Shown in pieces: positions 33,851-45,538 of a stretch of 64,000 bases of DNA. This DNA comes from Nothopassalora personata (lineage: Eukaryota > Ascomycota > Dothideomycetes > Mycosphaerellales > Mycosphaerellaceae), in contig CM066294.1 in assembly GCA_033816765.1 (NCBI GenBank), positions 2,170,001 through 2,234,000 on the forward strand, in the 5' to 3' direction. Both the position numbers and the translations under genes were made by a program. The notes under the pieces are model-generated. The model worked only from the letters and a program-made list of their open reading frames with translations, made no database searches and had not been told where the DNA came from. Position 1 is the stretch's first letter. Every line of letters begins with the position of its first letter.

Positions 33851-34043
33851 TGTCACCGTACCGGCGCCCATTCACCTCGATCCGCGCGCACGTGCGTGGG
33901 CACCACAAGCGCGCCGCTGACTAAGCCGCTGACTAATCGGCTTGGCGCTCCCTTAAGTATCTCGCGCTCTCCGCGCCTCTCTTAGATAGCTATCTATTCG
34001 ACTTGTACCTTATCCGACCACGTGCTTGCACCTGCTTGTGACA
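33851..34043 (+). repeat. Element F 3' LTR
   Basis: 193 bp, identical to the 5' copy except at 33871. A G-run (33841-33847, AGAGGGGGGG) just upstream serves as the polypurine tract. Confidence 0.9.
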
Positions 34044-37000
34044 GACTCGTAGCTGTTACCGCTACTAGTACTTCCCCCCCCTAGGTCTCGTCTCGAGATC
34101 TAGTTAGTGTAGGGGTAATCTTAGGTCGCTAACCGTGCGCTATTTCGAACGGACTTATCCGTAGTGTTAGGTAGATACTATTATTAGCTATAAATTTAGC
34201 AACTATAAGCTACTTAGCCTACTTAGTTTAATTGTTACTACAGTAATAACGAAGGTATTATTCGAGGGTTTAGTTTACCCTCTTAGTTTAGCCGTTAGTC
34301 TAAGGGTAAAAGGCCGTAGATAGCTTACGCTTTATACGCGCTTCGAAGTAGAAGTTACTCTAAAACTAACTAGTGAAGACCGGACCTCGGTCGCTTACTA
34401 TGCCTAACGGGACACTATAGTATCGCACAACTTCGTCTCGTAGGAGCCTCGTAAGCTCTACGGCTATGTAAGTCTTCGTCGTCGGGATGTATAAGCTTAT
34501 TTTTAAGTAGCGATTGACTATTACTAGGATCGCATTATATACGCAACCGGCTCGCGTGCTTAGAGGTAGGTCCGTAATAAAATCTATAGTGATTTCCTAC
34601 TACGGTCGCTCCGGTCTAGGAAGCGGTTACAGCTCGCCGTAGGGTCGATAGCGCCTCGCCTTCGAACCCTAGTAGGTTCTATAGGCTTAGACGTATTGTT
34701 TCACGTCCGTGCTAAGTAAGTCCTACTAATAATTATGTCGTAACAGCTCTTTAGTCTTAGTCCTTCTAAAGTAACCCGCGAGGACGTCGTCGTAGTATAT
34801 GCGAATTAGATGCGACCTAATTGCGTAATCCCTAGGTACTACGATCGCGTCTCCGTAGTATATAAGGTTATCCTTTATATACTATCCCTTAGCGTCCCTC
34901 GCACTTAGCGCCTACGCTAAGCATACGATACACTAGTCGTCTTACTACTACGCGATCTTTATTAAGAGTGGGATTAACTTACCCGTCGAGCTATAAGCTT
35001 AACCCTATATTACTATAGCGCATACTGCTACTAGTAAAGACGGCTTATCTTAATAGGGAAGGTCACCTCTCCGCACTACTATCGCCGCGCCTATGTCGCC
35101 CTACATCGCCTCGTAGGTAGTAAGCACGCGCTTTACCGTCGGCTCGCTTATCCCTTCTAGAGACTCCTTCTAGAAAGATAGCTTACTTTATAAGGTAGGT
35201 AGCAAGTTCGAAGTTTATTACGTTATAGCTACGTAGTTACTACGTCTCGAAGGCGCGTCGGCTAGGTTAGTCTTACCCGGCCGATACTCTACTATAAAAT
35301 TAAAAGACTATAGAAACGTAGCCTATCGAGCTTACCGCCCATTTAGCTACTTTACTATTATAAAGCCCTATAGGTTAGCGTAGTCGACTAGTACTCGTAC
35401 CGTATACGTAGCGCCCTCTAAGTATAGCCTCTAATGCTTAAAAGCCTTAACTACTGTAAGTAGCTCCTAATCGTGCGTCTCGTAGTTATACTTAGCTAGT
35501 ATTATCTTACGTAAATAGAAGGCAATTAGATGCTACTTAGTACTAAATAATTAGGATATAATACCTACGATCGCGAAACCTAAGGCATCCGTCTCGACTC
35601 GCGTACGTAGCGTAGGATCAAAGTACCTAAGTATTAGTGCACCTAAGAATCCGGCCTTAAGCTATCGAAACGCCTACTCTTCGCTTAAGGTCTACGTAAG
35701 AGGGCCGTACTTCTTACCGTCCTTAGATTCCTTTAGTAGGTCCGTTAGGGGCTTGTAGACCCTTAAGTATCCTTCTATAAAACGCCGGTAGAAGTTGTAA
35801 AACCTAAGGAAGGACTAGACCTTATAAAAGGTCGTAGGTATAGGCTATTCCTCGATAGCGGCTACCCTACTCCTATCTATCGATACGCCTACGGCGCTTA
35901 CGACAAACCTAAGGAACTCTACACTCTCCTAGAAGAAGTAACACTTCTTAGGGTTTGCGAATAGGGCAAACTTTCGTAGCCTCTCTAGTACCGCGCGTAC
36001 GGCTCGTACGTATACCTCGCGCGTCTCGCTATAGATAAGGATATTATCTAGGTAGACTACGTAAATGTTATTAACTAAGCCGGTTAGCGCCTTATTAATA
36101 TACCCCTAAAAGGTTACCGGTGCGTTAGTTAACCCAAACGGCATTACTAGGTACTCGTAGTGTCCGTATCGCGTACGAAACGTAGTCTTCTACTTATCGC
36201 CTCGCTTAATAGGGATACGATAGTAGGCGTCCTTTAAATCGATTTTAGTAAAGAACCTAGAACCTAATAGCCTATCTAGCGTCTCGCTAATTAGGGGCAG
36301 GGGGTATCGGTTCTTTACTATAATCTTATTTAGGCCTCTATAATTAACATAGAGCCTAAGAGTGCTATTCTTCTTTAGTACGAATAGGATAGGCGCACCC
36401 GCCTCGCTTACGGACCGCCTAATCTACCCCTTCTCCATTACTTACGTAAGGTACTCCTTTAAGGCCTCTAACTTAGTTAAGGACTAGTAGTATAGCGGCT
36501 TAAAAGGGGGTTTCTTTCCTTTAACGAGATTAATCGCATGCTTAACCCCGTCGGGCATCTTACGCTTCGCCTACTTATTAGGTGCGTATACATCTCGGAA
36601 GTCTATAAATTCTTTAGGCTACGAGGGGCCCTCTCCTTTAGGTACTACTATAGCAATAGCCCGAACACTTATCGCATAAACCTACTTTAAGCTCTCGAGA
36701 TCCTTAAGGAACTCGCGTGCGTTACGCTACTAAACCGTAGGCGTCTCTATACCGTAGTACTACTAGTTATCCTTATCGGTCTTTACTATCCGATTACGAT
36801 ACCGCTAGGGTCTACCTAAAATTACTAATAGCCTACCTATAGGTACCGCGTAGTAGATAGCGTTACTTACGCGCTCTACTCCCGTGTTATTAGCGAGTCG
36901 TAGCCGAACCGCAAAGGCGCCGTAGCAATACCCTAGGTTATGCGTATACGACTCTAACTTCGGTAGCCTTACCCTATTAATAGGGTGCATTTAATGTCGG

Positions 37001-37121
37001 AGTACATACTTATACGACACTAGGCTAAGATCCGTATAGTTATCTAGGAGAAACGTAGCCTCGCGAAAGCCCTTACGAGTCTCGACTACGCCTCGTAAGT
37101 AACGCGCTAGACACGTATCTA

Positions 37122-37415
37122 CTCGCCTTAAGGGGTCGACTTTAGGAAAACTCGGACTTAGGAGCGACCTACTTATAGTCCTCTACCTTTTCCCTAGTCG
37201 CTACGATAGACACACATCTACTCGCCTTAAGGGGTCGACTTTAGGAAAACTCGGACTTAGGAGCGACCTACTTCTAGTCCTCTACCTTTTCCCTAGTCGC
37301 TACGATAGACACACATCTACTCGCCTTAAGGGGTCGACTTTAGGAAAACTCGGACTTAGGAGCGACCTACTTCTAGTCCTCTACCTTTTCCCTAGTCGCT
37401 ACCCTTCTTAGTTAG
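37122..37415 (-). repeat. 99-bp tandem repeat in element B, three copies
   Basis: Units starting CTCGCCTTAAGGGG at 37122, 37221 and 37320, exactly 99 bp apart and so in frame. Confidence 0.87.
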
Positions 37416-38559
37416 AGCCTTCGTAGCGTCTACCCTACGAACCGCTTACGCGTTACGGTCCTTCTATAGGTGCCTATTTAGGCAATCCGTCTTAATGTAA
37501 CCCTTCTTATAGCATCTATAGTACTCCGCTTTAGTCCTATCGAAGGTTATACACGATCCGCCGGCGTCCCGCTAGTAACTCGTACCCGGGTCGCGCGACG
37601 CCTAACTATGCTTCTACTACTTCGAGCTACGATCGCTTCGCCCTTAGTCGCCCTTAGTCTCTTGCCTACGGCGACTATACTACCCGCGGTCGTACCCTCC
37701 GCTACTACGCTCCGTGCTTTTAATACGCGAAGCTAGGATTACTAGTTCCTCTCTAGTTATTAGGATGTTATAAAACTTAACGATTACGGACCGTAGGCTA
37801 GGCGTAAGCTTAGCGAGTATATGTCGCACGCGTTACGCCTCCGTATAGTCCCCTAACTAATCCTCTATAACATCTAGCTTAGTCGTAAACTAACGTACTG
37901 TCTAGTTGTCCTTCTATTTTACCGCCTTATACTCTAACATTACGTTAAGTACGCGGTTTATAGAATTACCGCATACGTCTCGATAGAACTCCTTAAAGTC
38001 CTAGTATATATACCCTTTAAGGTTAAGGACGCTATAGTTAGCGTACTATCGCTCACTTACCTCTCCGCTTAGGTATATAACCCTATATAGGACCTTTAAC
38101 TCGTTCGTCGCATACGTGCCGCCTAAGAGGGTAAAGATAAGAGAGAGCTCCCTTAGGAATACCCGTGCTTTCTTAATCGAGTCCCCTCTAAAAGGCGTAG
38201 GTTCTTTAAGACGCAAACGTGTCGTATGCGATGCGACCGCGCCTCGAGCTACGATATTATCGTTAGTTACTATAGATAGAGGAGGGGGAGGGGGAGTAGG
38301 GGATGGTTCTCCGCCGGATTCGCCCTAAGGGTCCGCCGGCGGCACGCTTACGTCCCGTAAGATCTCTAACTGTTTAATCTCCCTCTATATCTCCTTCTCC
38401 TTAACCTCTACCCGAAGGGCATCCCTCCTTACGACTAAGGCTATACGCCTCGCTTATTACTAGGCCCTAGGGCTTAGGGGAGCCGTAGGCGTAGCGCTAC
38501 TGTCGTCGCGTTCGGACTCTATAGCGTGTATAGATTGTAACGAAGAGAAGAATTAGAAC

Positions 38560-38756
38560 TGTTAAGGGGATGTCGCAATGTATAGCACGCCTACGACCTA
38601 CTAGTCGTAGATAAACTAATTCTTGCCTTTTATTCAAGACGCATCGCGCGTCGTAAGGTGTACTTATACGTGTTACGTGCGGCTTAGTAGCCGGTCGCGA
38701 CCGTATGTTACATATAAGGCTATATGTAAGGGTTAGCTACTAGGCTGCCCCTTACA
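38560..38756 (-). repeat. Element B 5' LTR
   Basis: 197 bp, TGTTAAGGGG...CCCCTTACA. The AAGAATTAG motif lies just inside it, as in element A. Confidence 0.9.
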
Positions 38757-38835
38757 TCCTACTAGTTTTTTAATAACGATGTAAAATCTGCTCTAGGGCT
38801 TCGTTTTGTGTAGCGAACGTTAGTAAGCGCCTATT

Positions 38836-38846
38836 GGGCTTATAAC
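38836..38846 (-). other. Element E primer-binding site
   Basis: Minus strand GTTATAAGCCC directly follows the LTR. This is again the complement of the initiator-tRNA anticodon region with one RIP-type change, supporting Copia-type priming. Confidence 0.6.
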
Positions 38847-39052
38847 TATCACGTTATAAGTAGTTAGAAGTTATAAAATGGGCTTATAAAGGTGTTTTAA
38901 AAGTAGATAGTAGATTACATATGTCTAAGCTAGAATTGAAAGGGCTGCTTATAGAAAGGCTGTAGGTAACTAATTAATGTTACCTAATTCTTGGCCGCTA
39001 CTACCTTAGGTTTAATTAGGCTATAGCGCCGGTGCACGCTTAGATCGTAACA
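38847..39052 (-). repeat. Element E 5' LTR
   Basis: 206 bp starting TATCACG and ending CGTAACA (RIPed forms of TGTCACG and CGTGACA). The partner copy is at 20788. Confidence 0.88.
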
Positions 39053-39914
39053 TTAGATCTCTAGAGAAATTAGAGTCTATATAGATCTCTAGCTTTAGGG
39101 ATTGTGTTTTTCTAAAGATTAGGCACTTGTTAATTGTTCTAGCAATGTATCTCTAAACATGCTTTACTGTAGCAATATGTTCTACTAAAGGATTAGCTAA
39201 GAATTTAGCTAGGTAGTTTGTTATATAGGAGATATCTAGCCTAGTCTAGTTAGCTAGGTACTAGAGTTCCCTAATTAATGTGTTAAATAGATTGTAATCC
39301 TATATGTTACATTGCTCTTTATAAGCTTTATATAGGCGGTTAAGGGGATACTTGACACTTTTAGCTAAGTCTAGGCTATGTTTCTAAAGTTTCTCTAAAG
39401 CATAGTGCTTTTAGGAGACATAGAGATCTCTATTCTTTTTACTCTTTAGTTGTATGCCTAGGAAAAGATTAGTGTTAATAGTTTTAATAGAGTACTTGTT
39501 CTTTAGTCTAGCAATGAACTTATTAATCTTCTAATTACTGTCGCTAAAGATCTAAAAGTTATCTATATATAGGAGAACTAAAAGATTCTCCCCCTAAAAA
39601 AGACATACATTAGAATTAAGTCTCTTTAGGCCTAATTCTTCTAGAGCTTCCTTAGCATCATAGTACTAGAGGTTTGTAGCTTGTTTTAATCTATATAGTC
39701 CCTTCTTAATTTCTAGGACTTTATTAGATGGATCTTTCTTAATAAGTTCTACCCCTTCTAGTAGTTTAATGTATAAAGGTCTGTTAATGTTAGGGTTTAT
39801 AAATGCTATTTTAACATTAATCTGTCTCCTCTTCTAGCTAAGAACTGTGCATAGGGCTAGGAGAATCCTACTTGTTAGTAGCCTTAGGGTTAGAGTAAAG
39901 GTTTTAATATAGTC
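39053..39914 (-). pseudogene. Element C reverse transcriptase fragment, RIPed
   Basis: The minus strand encodes a Copia RT segment with the catalytic box read as LLYIDNF at about 39555-39575, so the second Asp is now Asn. The piece is bounded by element D on the right (target site TATCC) and element E on the left (target site TTAGA). Confidence 0.7.
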
Positions 39915-39919
39915 TATCC

Positions 39920-40166
39920 TATTAAGATGTAGTATCTTAAGGGGAGCTAACAGTTAGGTTATGATCTGATAGCCTAAGGCATCTACGATGACTTAGCTTA
40001 TCGGAAGACACCTTCTCTCCCCTTTAGCTTAGATAGACATCTAACACAATTAACACATTGGTTCCTAATATATTGCTGCATGCCCTGTAGCTATTAGCTA
40101 GTTAAAGATTGATCTCTTACTCTACTCCGCTGCTAACTACGTATCCTGTTAGGTCTTAACTAAACA
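39920..40166 (+). repeat. Element D 5' LTR
   Basis: 247 bp, starting TATTAAGATG (RIPed TGTTAAGATG) and ending TAAACA. Confidence 0.9.
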
Positions 40167-40181
40167 GGTTATGAGCCCGGG
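40167..40181 (+). other. Element D primer-binding site (initiator-tRNA half type)
   Basis: GGTTATGAGCCCGGG directly follows the LTR. GGTTATGAGCCC is the exact complement of the initiator-tRNA anticodon arm (GGGCUCAUAACC), the copia-type primer. Confidence 0.75.
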
Positions 40182-40579
40182 TTTGTGTAGGAGTAAGAGC
40201 AACCTATATTAGTACAGGTTACTTATATCCCTTACTATTATAGTAGAAAACATCTAGGAAGTAGAAGTCTACCCTATCTATCCTATTAAGGAGCTTAGTT
40301 TAATACTAAGTAATAGGTAATCTAGAAAAGGACTCTATGCGGCTTACTATAAGCTAATACCTTAAAGACACTCTATAGGCAGAACTGCATCGAGATACTA
40401 TTAAGAAGGACTTTAAGCAAGTTATTTAGAACTCTACTAGGAGAGACAGACCTATGTCCTAGCTCCGAGACTATACCGCTCTTTCTTTACCCTACTAAGT
40501 AGGCCTTAGTATCTATACCTACGAACCTTACTATTCTATACTAAAAGCCTTAGTAGGACCTGAGCTACGACTTTGAAGC

Positions 40580-43500
40580 ATATACACCTTGTTTTATTAC
40601 ATTCAATTTATTATAGATTTACACTAAGAGAAAGGAGAAGAGAAGGGAACTAAAATCCCAATTCTTAGGAGAGACAACTAGAAGAGATAGTTCAACCTTT
40701 AGAGATATAAGATGGAGAGCTAGTTAGCATTCTTTGCAATTAATGACCTATTAGAAGTGTTATTTAATAACATTAAGGGCAAGAACCTAAAACTCTAGGA
40801 AGAGACTAAGATTAAAGAGATTCTTAATACACTAATATAGACAAAACAAAATGTAGCTTACTGCTTTAGTATCCTAAGTAGGATTATAGAAGAAGATAAA
40901 TTTGAGCTTAAGGGCTCTTACGAATCTAGAAAAGCTGCTAAGATATAGGTGCATCTCTAGAACAAGTATAGCTAGGTGTTACTAACCTATATATATAAGC
41001 TCATAAAACAGTTTGTAAACTTTAAGATGAGTGAAGAGTTCACTATTAGATCTGTATAGGCACACCTAGTGTCTCTTAGAAGGAGGATTGCTAATGTTAA
41101 CCTAGAGGGCTAGTACTATAGGAAAGCTAATGTAAGAATAACCTAGCTTTTAAGCTTACTGCTACCTAACTACTATGTAGCTAGGGATACTATTATAGCT
41201 TAGCTAAAGATAGATTATAAAAGGACCTTAAAGATCCTTAAGGCTTAAGAGGCTAGATTGAATCCCTCTAAGGCTAAGTATAGTATAGTAGCTACCTAGG
41301 TTAGGCCCTTAGGTTAGGTAAGATTACTTTCCTGCCTTCTCTATAAGAAGGACTATCTCATTAAGGACTACCCTAGTCTCTCTAAGGTAAAGAAGGTCCT
41401 TAGATCTTATTCCTAAGCACTATCCTCCTAGAATACAACATATGTTAAGAAGAGAAGATCTCTACTACTATCTTTAAGAAGAACACTAAGAGAGAAGTCC
41501 TCTATAGAGGAACTTAAGAAAATGGTGAAGAAACTTAGCTCTAACATACTGTTACTCTAGAAGAACTAGGCCTAGTCTCCTTCCTCTAAAACAAGGAAGA
41601 CTAGGAAAGGTTTCTCTACCTAAGAGCTACCTAACTTATGCAACTCATCCTAGAAGACAATGTCTAATAATAATAAGTATAATAAAGTAGCTTACTTAAC
41701 TGCAGAAGTCTAAGGCAAGTTCCCCTTATTAGAGTAGTTACTTAATTCTTGTGCTTTATCCTACATAACTGACTAGAACTGCCTCTTTAGATCTATAACT
41801 TCCTTAATAAAGAAGAAATGGATTAAAGTAGGAGGTAGGCATTTATTAGCTACTTATATTGGGACTATAGAGATAAGTAGGAGATCTAGTAGGAAAGTTG
41901 TTTTAGAAGATGTTCTACTTATACCTAAGCTAGGGGTAAACCTAGTTTCTTAGAACTAGTTTAGTAAGTAGTTTAGTGTCTAACCTCCTTCATTTTCTCT
42001 TGTATCCCCCTCTAGCTAAACTGTTGTCTAGACAAGGCTTCTTAGGGGGGTTCTATTTATTAATGAGATTTCTCCTCTACTATAAGAAAGGGTACATTAC
42101 TTATTATGTACACTACTAATAGAGAATGCCTTTATAACTACTAAATTAGAGACTAACCTAAAACAGTAGGAGCTTTAGCATAGAAGATTTGCACACTTTA
42201 GGAAGAACTTGCTCTAGAATCTTTATAAGGTAATAGACTTAAAAGAACCTATTCCTATTCCTAGGGATAGCTTCTACTAGTGTAGAGTGTGTTTAATAGT
42301 AAAGATAAAGAAGTACAAAGATAAAGTTACTAAGAGAAGACCTAAAAGACTTGCCCTTGTATCTATTGACATATGTAGTCTACTACTAACATTAAGGCTA
42401 GGGTTTAAATACTAGCTTAAGATTGTTAATAACTTCTCTAAAAAAGTGGACCTATCCTCTTAAGAAAAGAGAAGATGCTCTAGTTACTCTCTAGAACTAG
42501 AAGATTAAGGTAGAGAGGAAATTATTAGTACAGTTAAAAGCAGTTAGGCTTAATAATGTAAGGGAACTTATTGCATTAGTTAAGCAGTAGGAGAAGGATT
42601 TAGGAATTGGGCTAGAGCATACTAAGGCATACAACTCGCTCTAAAATGGACTAGTTAAAAGGTTAATACAAACCTTAGAAGACTCTATAAGGGCAATGCT
42701 TAAAGAGGCTAAGATGCCAATTGAATTCTAGTCTAAAGCACTAGAAGCCTAAACCTACATAAGGAACAAACTACTAAATAGTCTAGACTATAATAGGTTC
42801 AAGGTTTCACTAGATAAAGCCTTTAATGGTATTAAGCTAACTATTAACTATTTAAAGGTTTAGGGATATAAAGCTATTGTCTATATAGACACAAGATCCT
42901 AGCCTTAATAGGTAAGAAGTAATAAACTAATAAATAGAGGCAAAGAAGCAGTGTTTATTAGATACGTTAAAAACATAGCTAAGGCCTAGCTCTTTTAGGA
43001 ACTAGACATAAAAGCTGTAAAACAACATATATATATATAGACTTCTTTAAGGACTAACCCGGAGGTAATATAGATCTTAATGTTACAAAATTGAATCTAT
43101 TAAGCAATGCACTAGCTAGGAGACCCTTAGGGAGGCTAAGGAAGGACATATCCTTAGAGTAACCTATTTACTATTCAATCATTTAGCAGAGCAGCCTAGT
43201 AATAGCCTAGCTAAGAAAGCTGTTTATGTAACTTCCCTAGCCTCTAAAGAATATCGGGGAATTTTAGAAAATCGATAAGCCAATTAAGATAAGCTTACTA
43301 GATCTCTAGGAAAAGAATGTTACTAGGACACAAGTAACTACTCTTAGATTATCCCTTAGTAAGAGGAGGGCTAACTATAATGTTAAGGGCTATAAATAGA
43401 AACAGAAAGCCCTAAGATCTATAGTCCCTATACCTAAACTAGCTACTAAAGTAGGAGAAGCAATAGACCTCTTAGAGAACCTTGCTGCTTACTACTAAGC

Positions 43501-45250
43501 TTTCTTTACAGCTATGCAATTAGTAGATAATTCAGTACTATAGGATAGTAAATTCCTAGAAGAAGTTAAGGAGATGGCCTTTATAGCAACTATAGAAATT
43601 ATTATATACAAGCAAGAGATCCTAATTCTAAAGTCCTACAAGGATGCTATAAATAAAAAGAAATAGGGACACCTTTAGAAGGAAGTAATCTAGAAGGAGC
43701 TAGATGCTCTATAGAGTAACAACACCTAGGAGAATGCTATTCCACTAAAAGGAGTAAACTTAGTTACGTTAAGATAGGTCTTTAATGTTAAAAGAAGCAT
43801 TAGTAGAGCTATTAAAAAGTTTAAGGCTAGGCTAGTTGTAAGGGGCTTTTTATAGAAGTTTAGTATTAACTTTATAGAGACATTTGCGCCTATAGTTAGA
43901 CATAACACCCTTAGGGTATTTATAGCTATTGTATGCAAGAAGGATCTCCATCTTTACTAAGTAGATGTAAACAATACGTTTATAGAAAGTACCCTCTATA
44001 AAGACATCTTTATATTACTACTACTAGGAGTTAAGCTTCTACTAAACATAGTGTTTAAGATCCTTAAAAGCTTATATAGACTTAAGCAAGTAGCTAGAGA
44101 TTAGAATCAACTCTGTGTGTTAAAGCTTAGAGAGATTGGATTTACATAGTTAGAGGTGGATCTATGCCTACTTATTTATAAGGAAAAAGAGATCATAATT
44201 CTTACATATGTAGATAACATTCCAATTGCTGCACTAAAGTTAATAGATATTCTCTAGTTCAAAAGAGAACTTAGTAAAGTCTTTAAGATTAAAGATCTTA
44301 GTAAACCTAAAAAGATCCTTAGCATAAGAGTCACAAGGGACAGGAGGAGAGGAATCCTAAAACTTGACTAGGGACACTTTATTAGGGACAACCTTACTAA
44401 GATAGGGATAAACCATAAGAAGGCAGCACCTACACACTTACCTATAGACAGCTATAAGGCTCTTAAACCTTTAAGCTACATAGATAAGAGGTGTAACAAG
44501 GCAGAGTACTAGAGTATTAATAGTACATAGATGTAGCTAGTAACGATTACAAGGCTAGACATTGCTTTTGCCCTAGGAAGGATAAGCTCATTTATAAGTG
44601 ACCTATCTACCTACCACATAAAGGCTTTAAAGAAGATTATAAGATATCTAAGGTTATATCCTAATCTTAGTCTTGTCTTCTCTAGGCATAGAGAAGGATG
44701 CCTAGTTAGATACTATAACTCTAATTATGCAATAGACAAAGTAGACAGAGTCTCTATCCTTAGGTATGTCTTCTTCCTCTATAGGGCACTAGTCTCCTAG
44801 ATAAGCAAGAAGCAAAAGTCTATAGCAACATCTATAATAGAAGCTAAATACATAGCTATAAATGCATGTGTAAAGCAATCCTAATTCCTAGCTTCACTAC
44901 TAAGGGAGATAGACTGTCTAGAGTTAGTAGGAGACTGTTCCTATTAACTAAGGATCACTAGAAACCAGGAGACTATATTAAGCTTAAGACTAGTCTAATT
45001 AAGAGGTAACAACTAAGCTGCCCTTACCCTAGTAAGGGATGTACATGTTCATAATAAGTTAAAGCACATTAACATTGCCTACAATGCTGTTAGGAAACTT
45101 TAGTAGAGAAGGCTTATTGCTATTAAGTACACCCTAACATCTAAGATAGTTATAGATAGGTTTATAAAGCTAAAGACTAGTCTACACTTCTAGAGGTTTG
45201 TAAGCTAGCTTAACCTATTATAGAGGTCTAAATACTACTAACAGGAGAAG
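40580..45250 (+). pseudogene. Element D Copia polyprotein remnant
   Basis: A gag-like region lies at about 40580-41690. A GAG-pre-integrase motif near 41930 reads IPKLGVNLVS. Integrase begins near 42360 (SIDICGPL-like). Reverse transcriptase runs about 43740-44340 (FKARLVVRGF, ETFAPIVRHNTLRVF, LYRLKQVARDWNQ), with the catalytic box read as YVDNI at 44207-44221. RNase H at about 44700-44880 shows SNYAIDKVDR and ATSIIEAKYIA. The second catalytic Asp is now Asn, and TAG/TAA stops occur throughout. Confidence 0.78.
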
Positions 45251-45286
45251 AGTAGACTATAACCTCCTATATAAGATAAGTAGGAG

Positions 45287-45533
45287 TGTTAAGATGTAGC
45301 ATCTTAAGGGGAGCTAACAGTTAGGTTGTAATCTAATAGCCTAAGGCATCTACGATAACTTAGCTTATCGGAAGACACCTTCTCTCCCCTTTAGCTTAGA
45401 TAGACATCTAACACAATTAACACATTGGTTCCTAATATATTGCTGCATGCCCTATAGCTATTAGCTAGTTAAAGATTAATCTCTTACTCTACTCCGCTAC
45501 TAACTACGTATCCTATTAGGTCTTAACTGAACA
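45287..45533 (+). repeat. Element D 3' LTR
   Basis: 247 bp, starting TGTTAAGATG and ending TGAACA. Purine-rich AGATAAGTAGGAG precedes it. Confidence 0.9.
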
Positions 45534-45538
45534 TATCC

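Larger units (their letters stand above)
29717..34043 (+). mobile_element. Element F: non-autonomous Gypsy-like LTR retrotransposon, not RIPed
   Basis: F is 4327 bp, with 193-bp LTRs differing at one base (29737 C versus 33871 T), TGTCAC...GTGACA ends and a GACTC target duplication (29712-29716 and 34044-34048). The uninterrupted site is visible in element A (CGACTCGCAGCTG). It encodes an intact gag. A pol frame breaks off at the start of reverse transcriptase, and a stub of the pol C-terminus remains, so RT, RNase H and integrase were lost by internal deletion. CA and TG dinucleotides are normal. It must rely on proteins from an intact relative. Confidence 0.9.
29165..38540 (-). pseudogene. 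Element B gag-pol remnant, split by element F
   Basis: Minus-strand order: gag (to about 37450, degraded zinc knuckle near 37470-37560), 99-bp repeats, protease-like stretch at 36805-36990 ending LVILGRP, reverse transcriptase with YLDN at 36043-36054 in place of YLDD, RNase H, integrase core near 34350-34570, element F, then the integrase C-terminus and chromodomain near 29210-29600. TAG/TAA stops occur throughout. Confidence 0.7.
27633..38756 (-). mobile_element. Element B: second copy of the chromodomain Gypsy family, hosting element F
   Basis: B has 197-bp LTRs at 27633-27829 and 38560-38756 and a perfect TCCTA target duplication (27628-27632 and 38757-38761). It is collinear with element A, but it keeps the RT region that A lost, has no solo LTR, and has three rather than two 99-bp repeat units. 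Element F (4327 bp plus a 5-bp duplication) interrupts it in the integrase C-terminal region. Without F it is 6792 bp. It is RIPed to the same degree as A. Confidence 0.88.
20788..39052 (-). mobile_element. Element E: Copia-type LTR retrotransposon, RIPed, hosting element B
   Basis: E has LTRs of 206 bp at 20788-20993 and 38847-39052, with TGTCACG...CGTGACA-type ends, and a perfect TTAGA target duplication (20783-20787 and 39053-39057). Coding sequence is on the minus strand at about 22330-27632. Element B inserted 85 bp inside the 5' LTR and separates the primer-binding site from the coding region. Without B the element is about 7.1 kb. It sits inside the reverse transcriptase/RNase H part of element C. 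Confidence 0.88.
39920..45533 (+). mobile_element. Element D: Copia-type LTR retrotransposon, RIPed
   Basis: D is 5614 bp, with 247-bp LTRs at 39920-40166 and 45287-45533 and a perfect TATCC target duplication (39915-39919 and 45534-45538), inserted in element C. A primer-binding site GGTTATGAGCCCGGG follows the 5' LTR. The polyprotein is on the plus strand and full of TAG/TAA. It is the only older element of the nest oriented on the plus strand. Confidence 0.9.

Noticed and set aside
30144..33908. Many long minus-strand frames over element F
   Set aside because: They are shadows of the GC-rich, intact gag and pol frames, with no domain of their own.
19022..38328. Two near-identical 70-residue plus-strand frames (19022-19234 and 38116-38328) as a conserved small gene
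   Set aside because: They are the antisense shadow of the gag region in elements A and B. Their identity only reflects that the two copies are paralogous.
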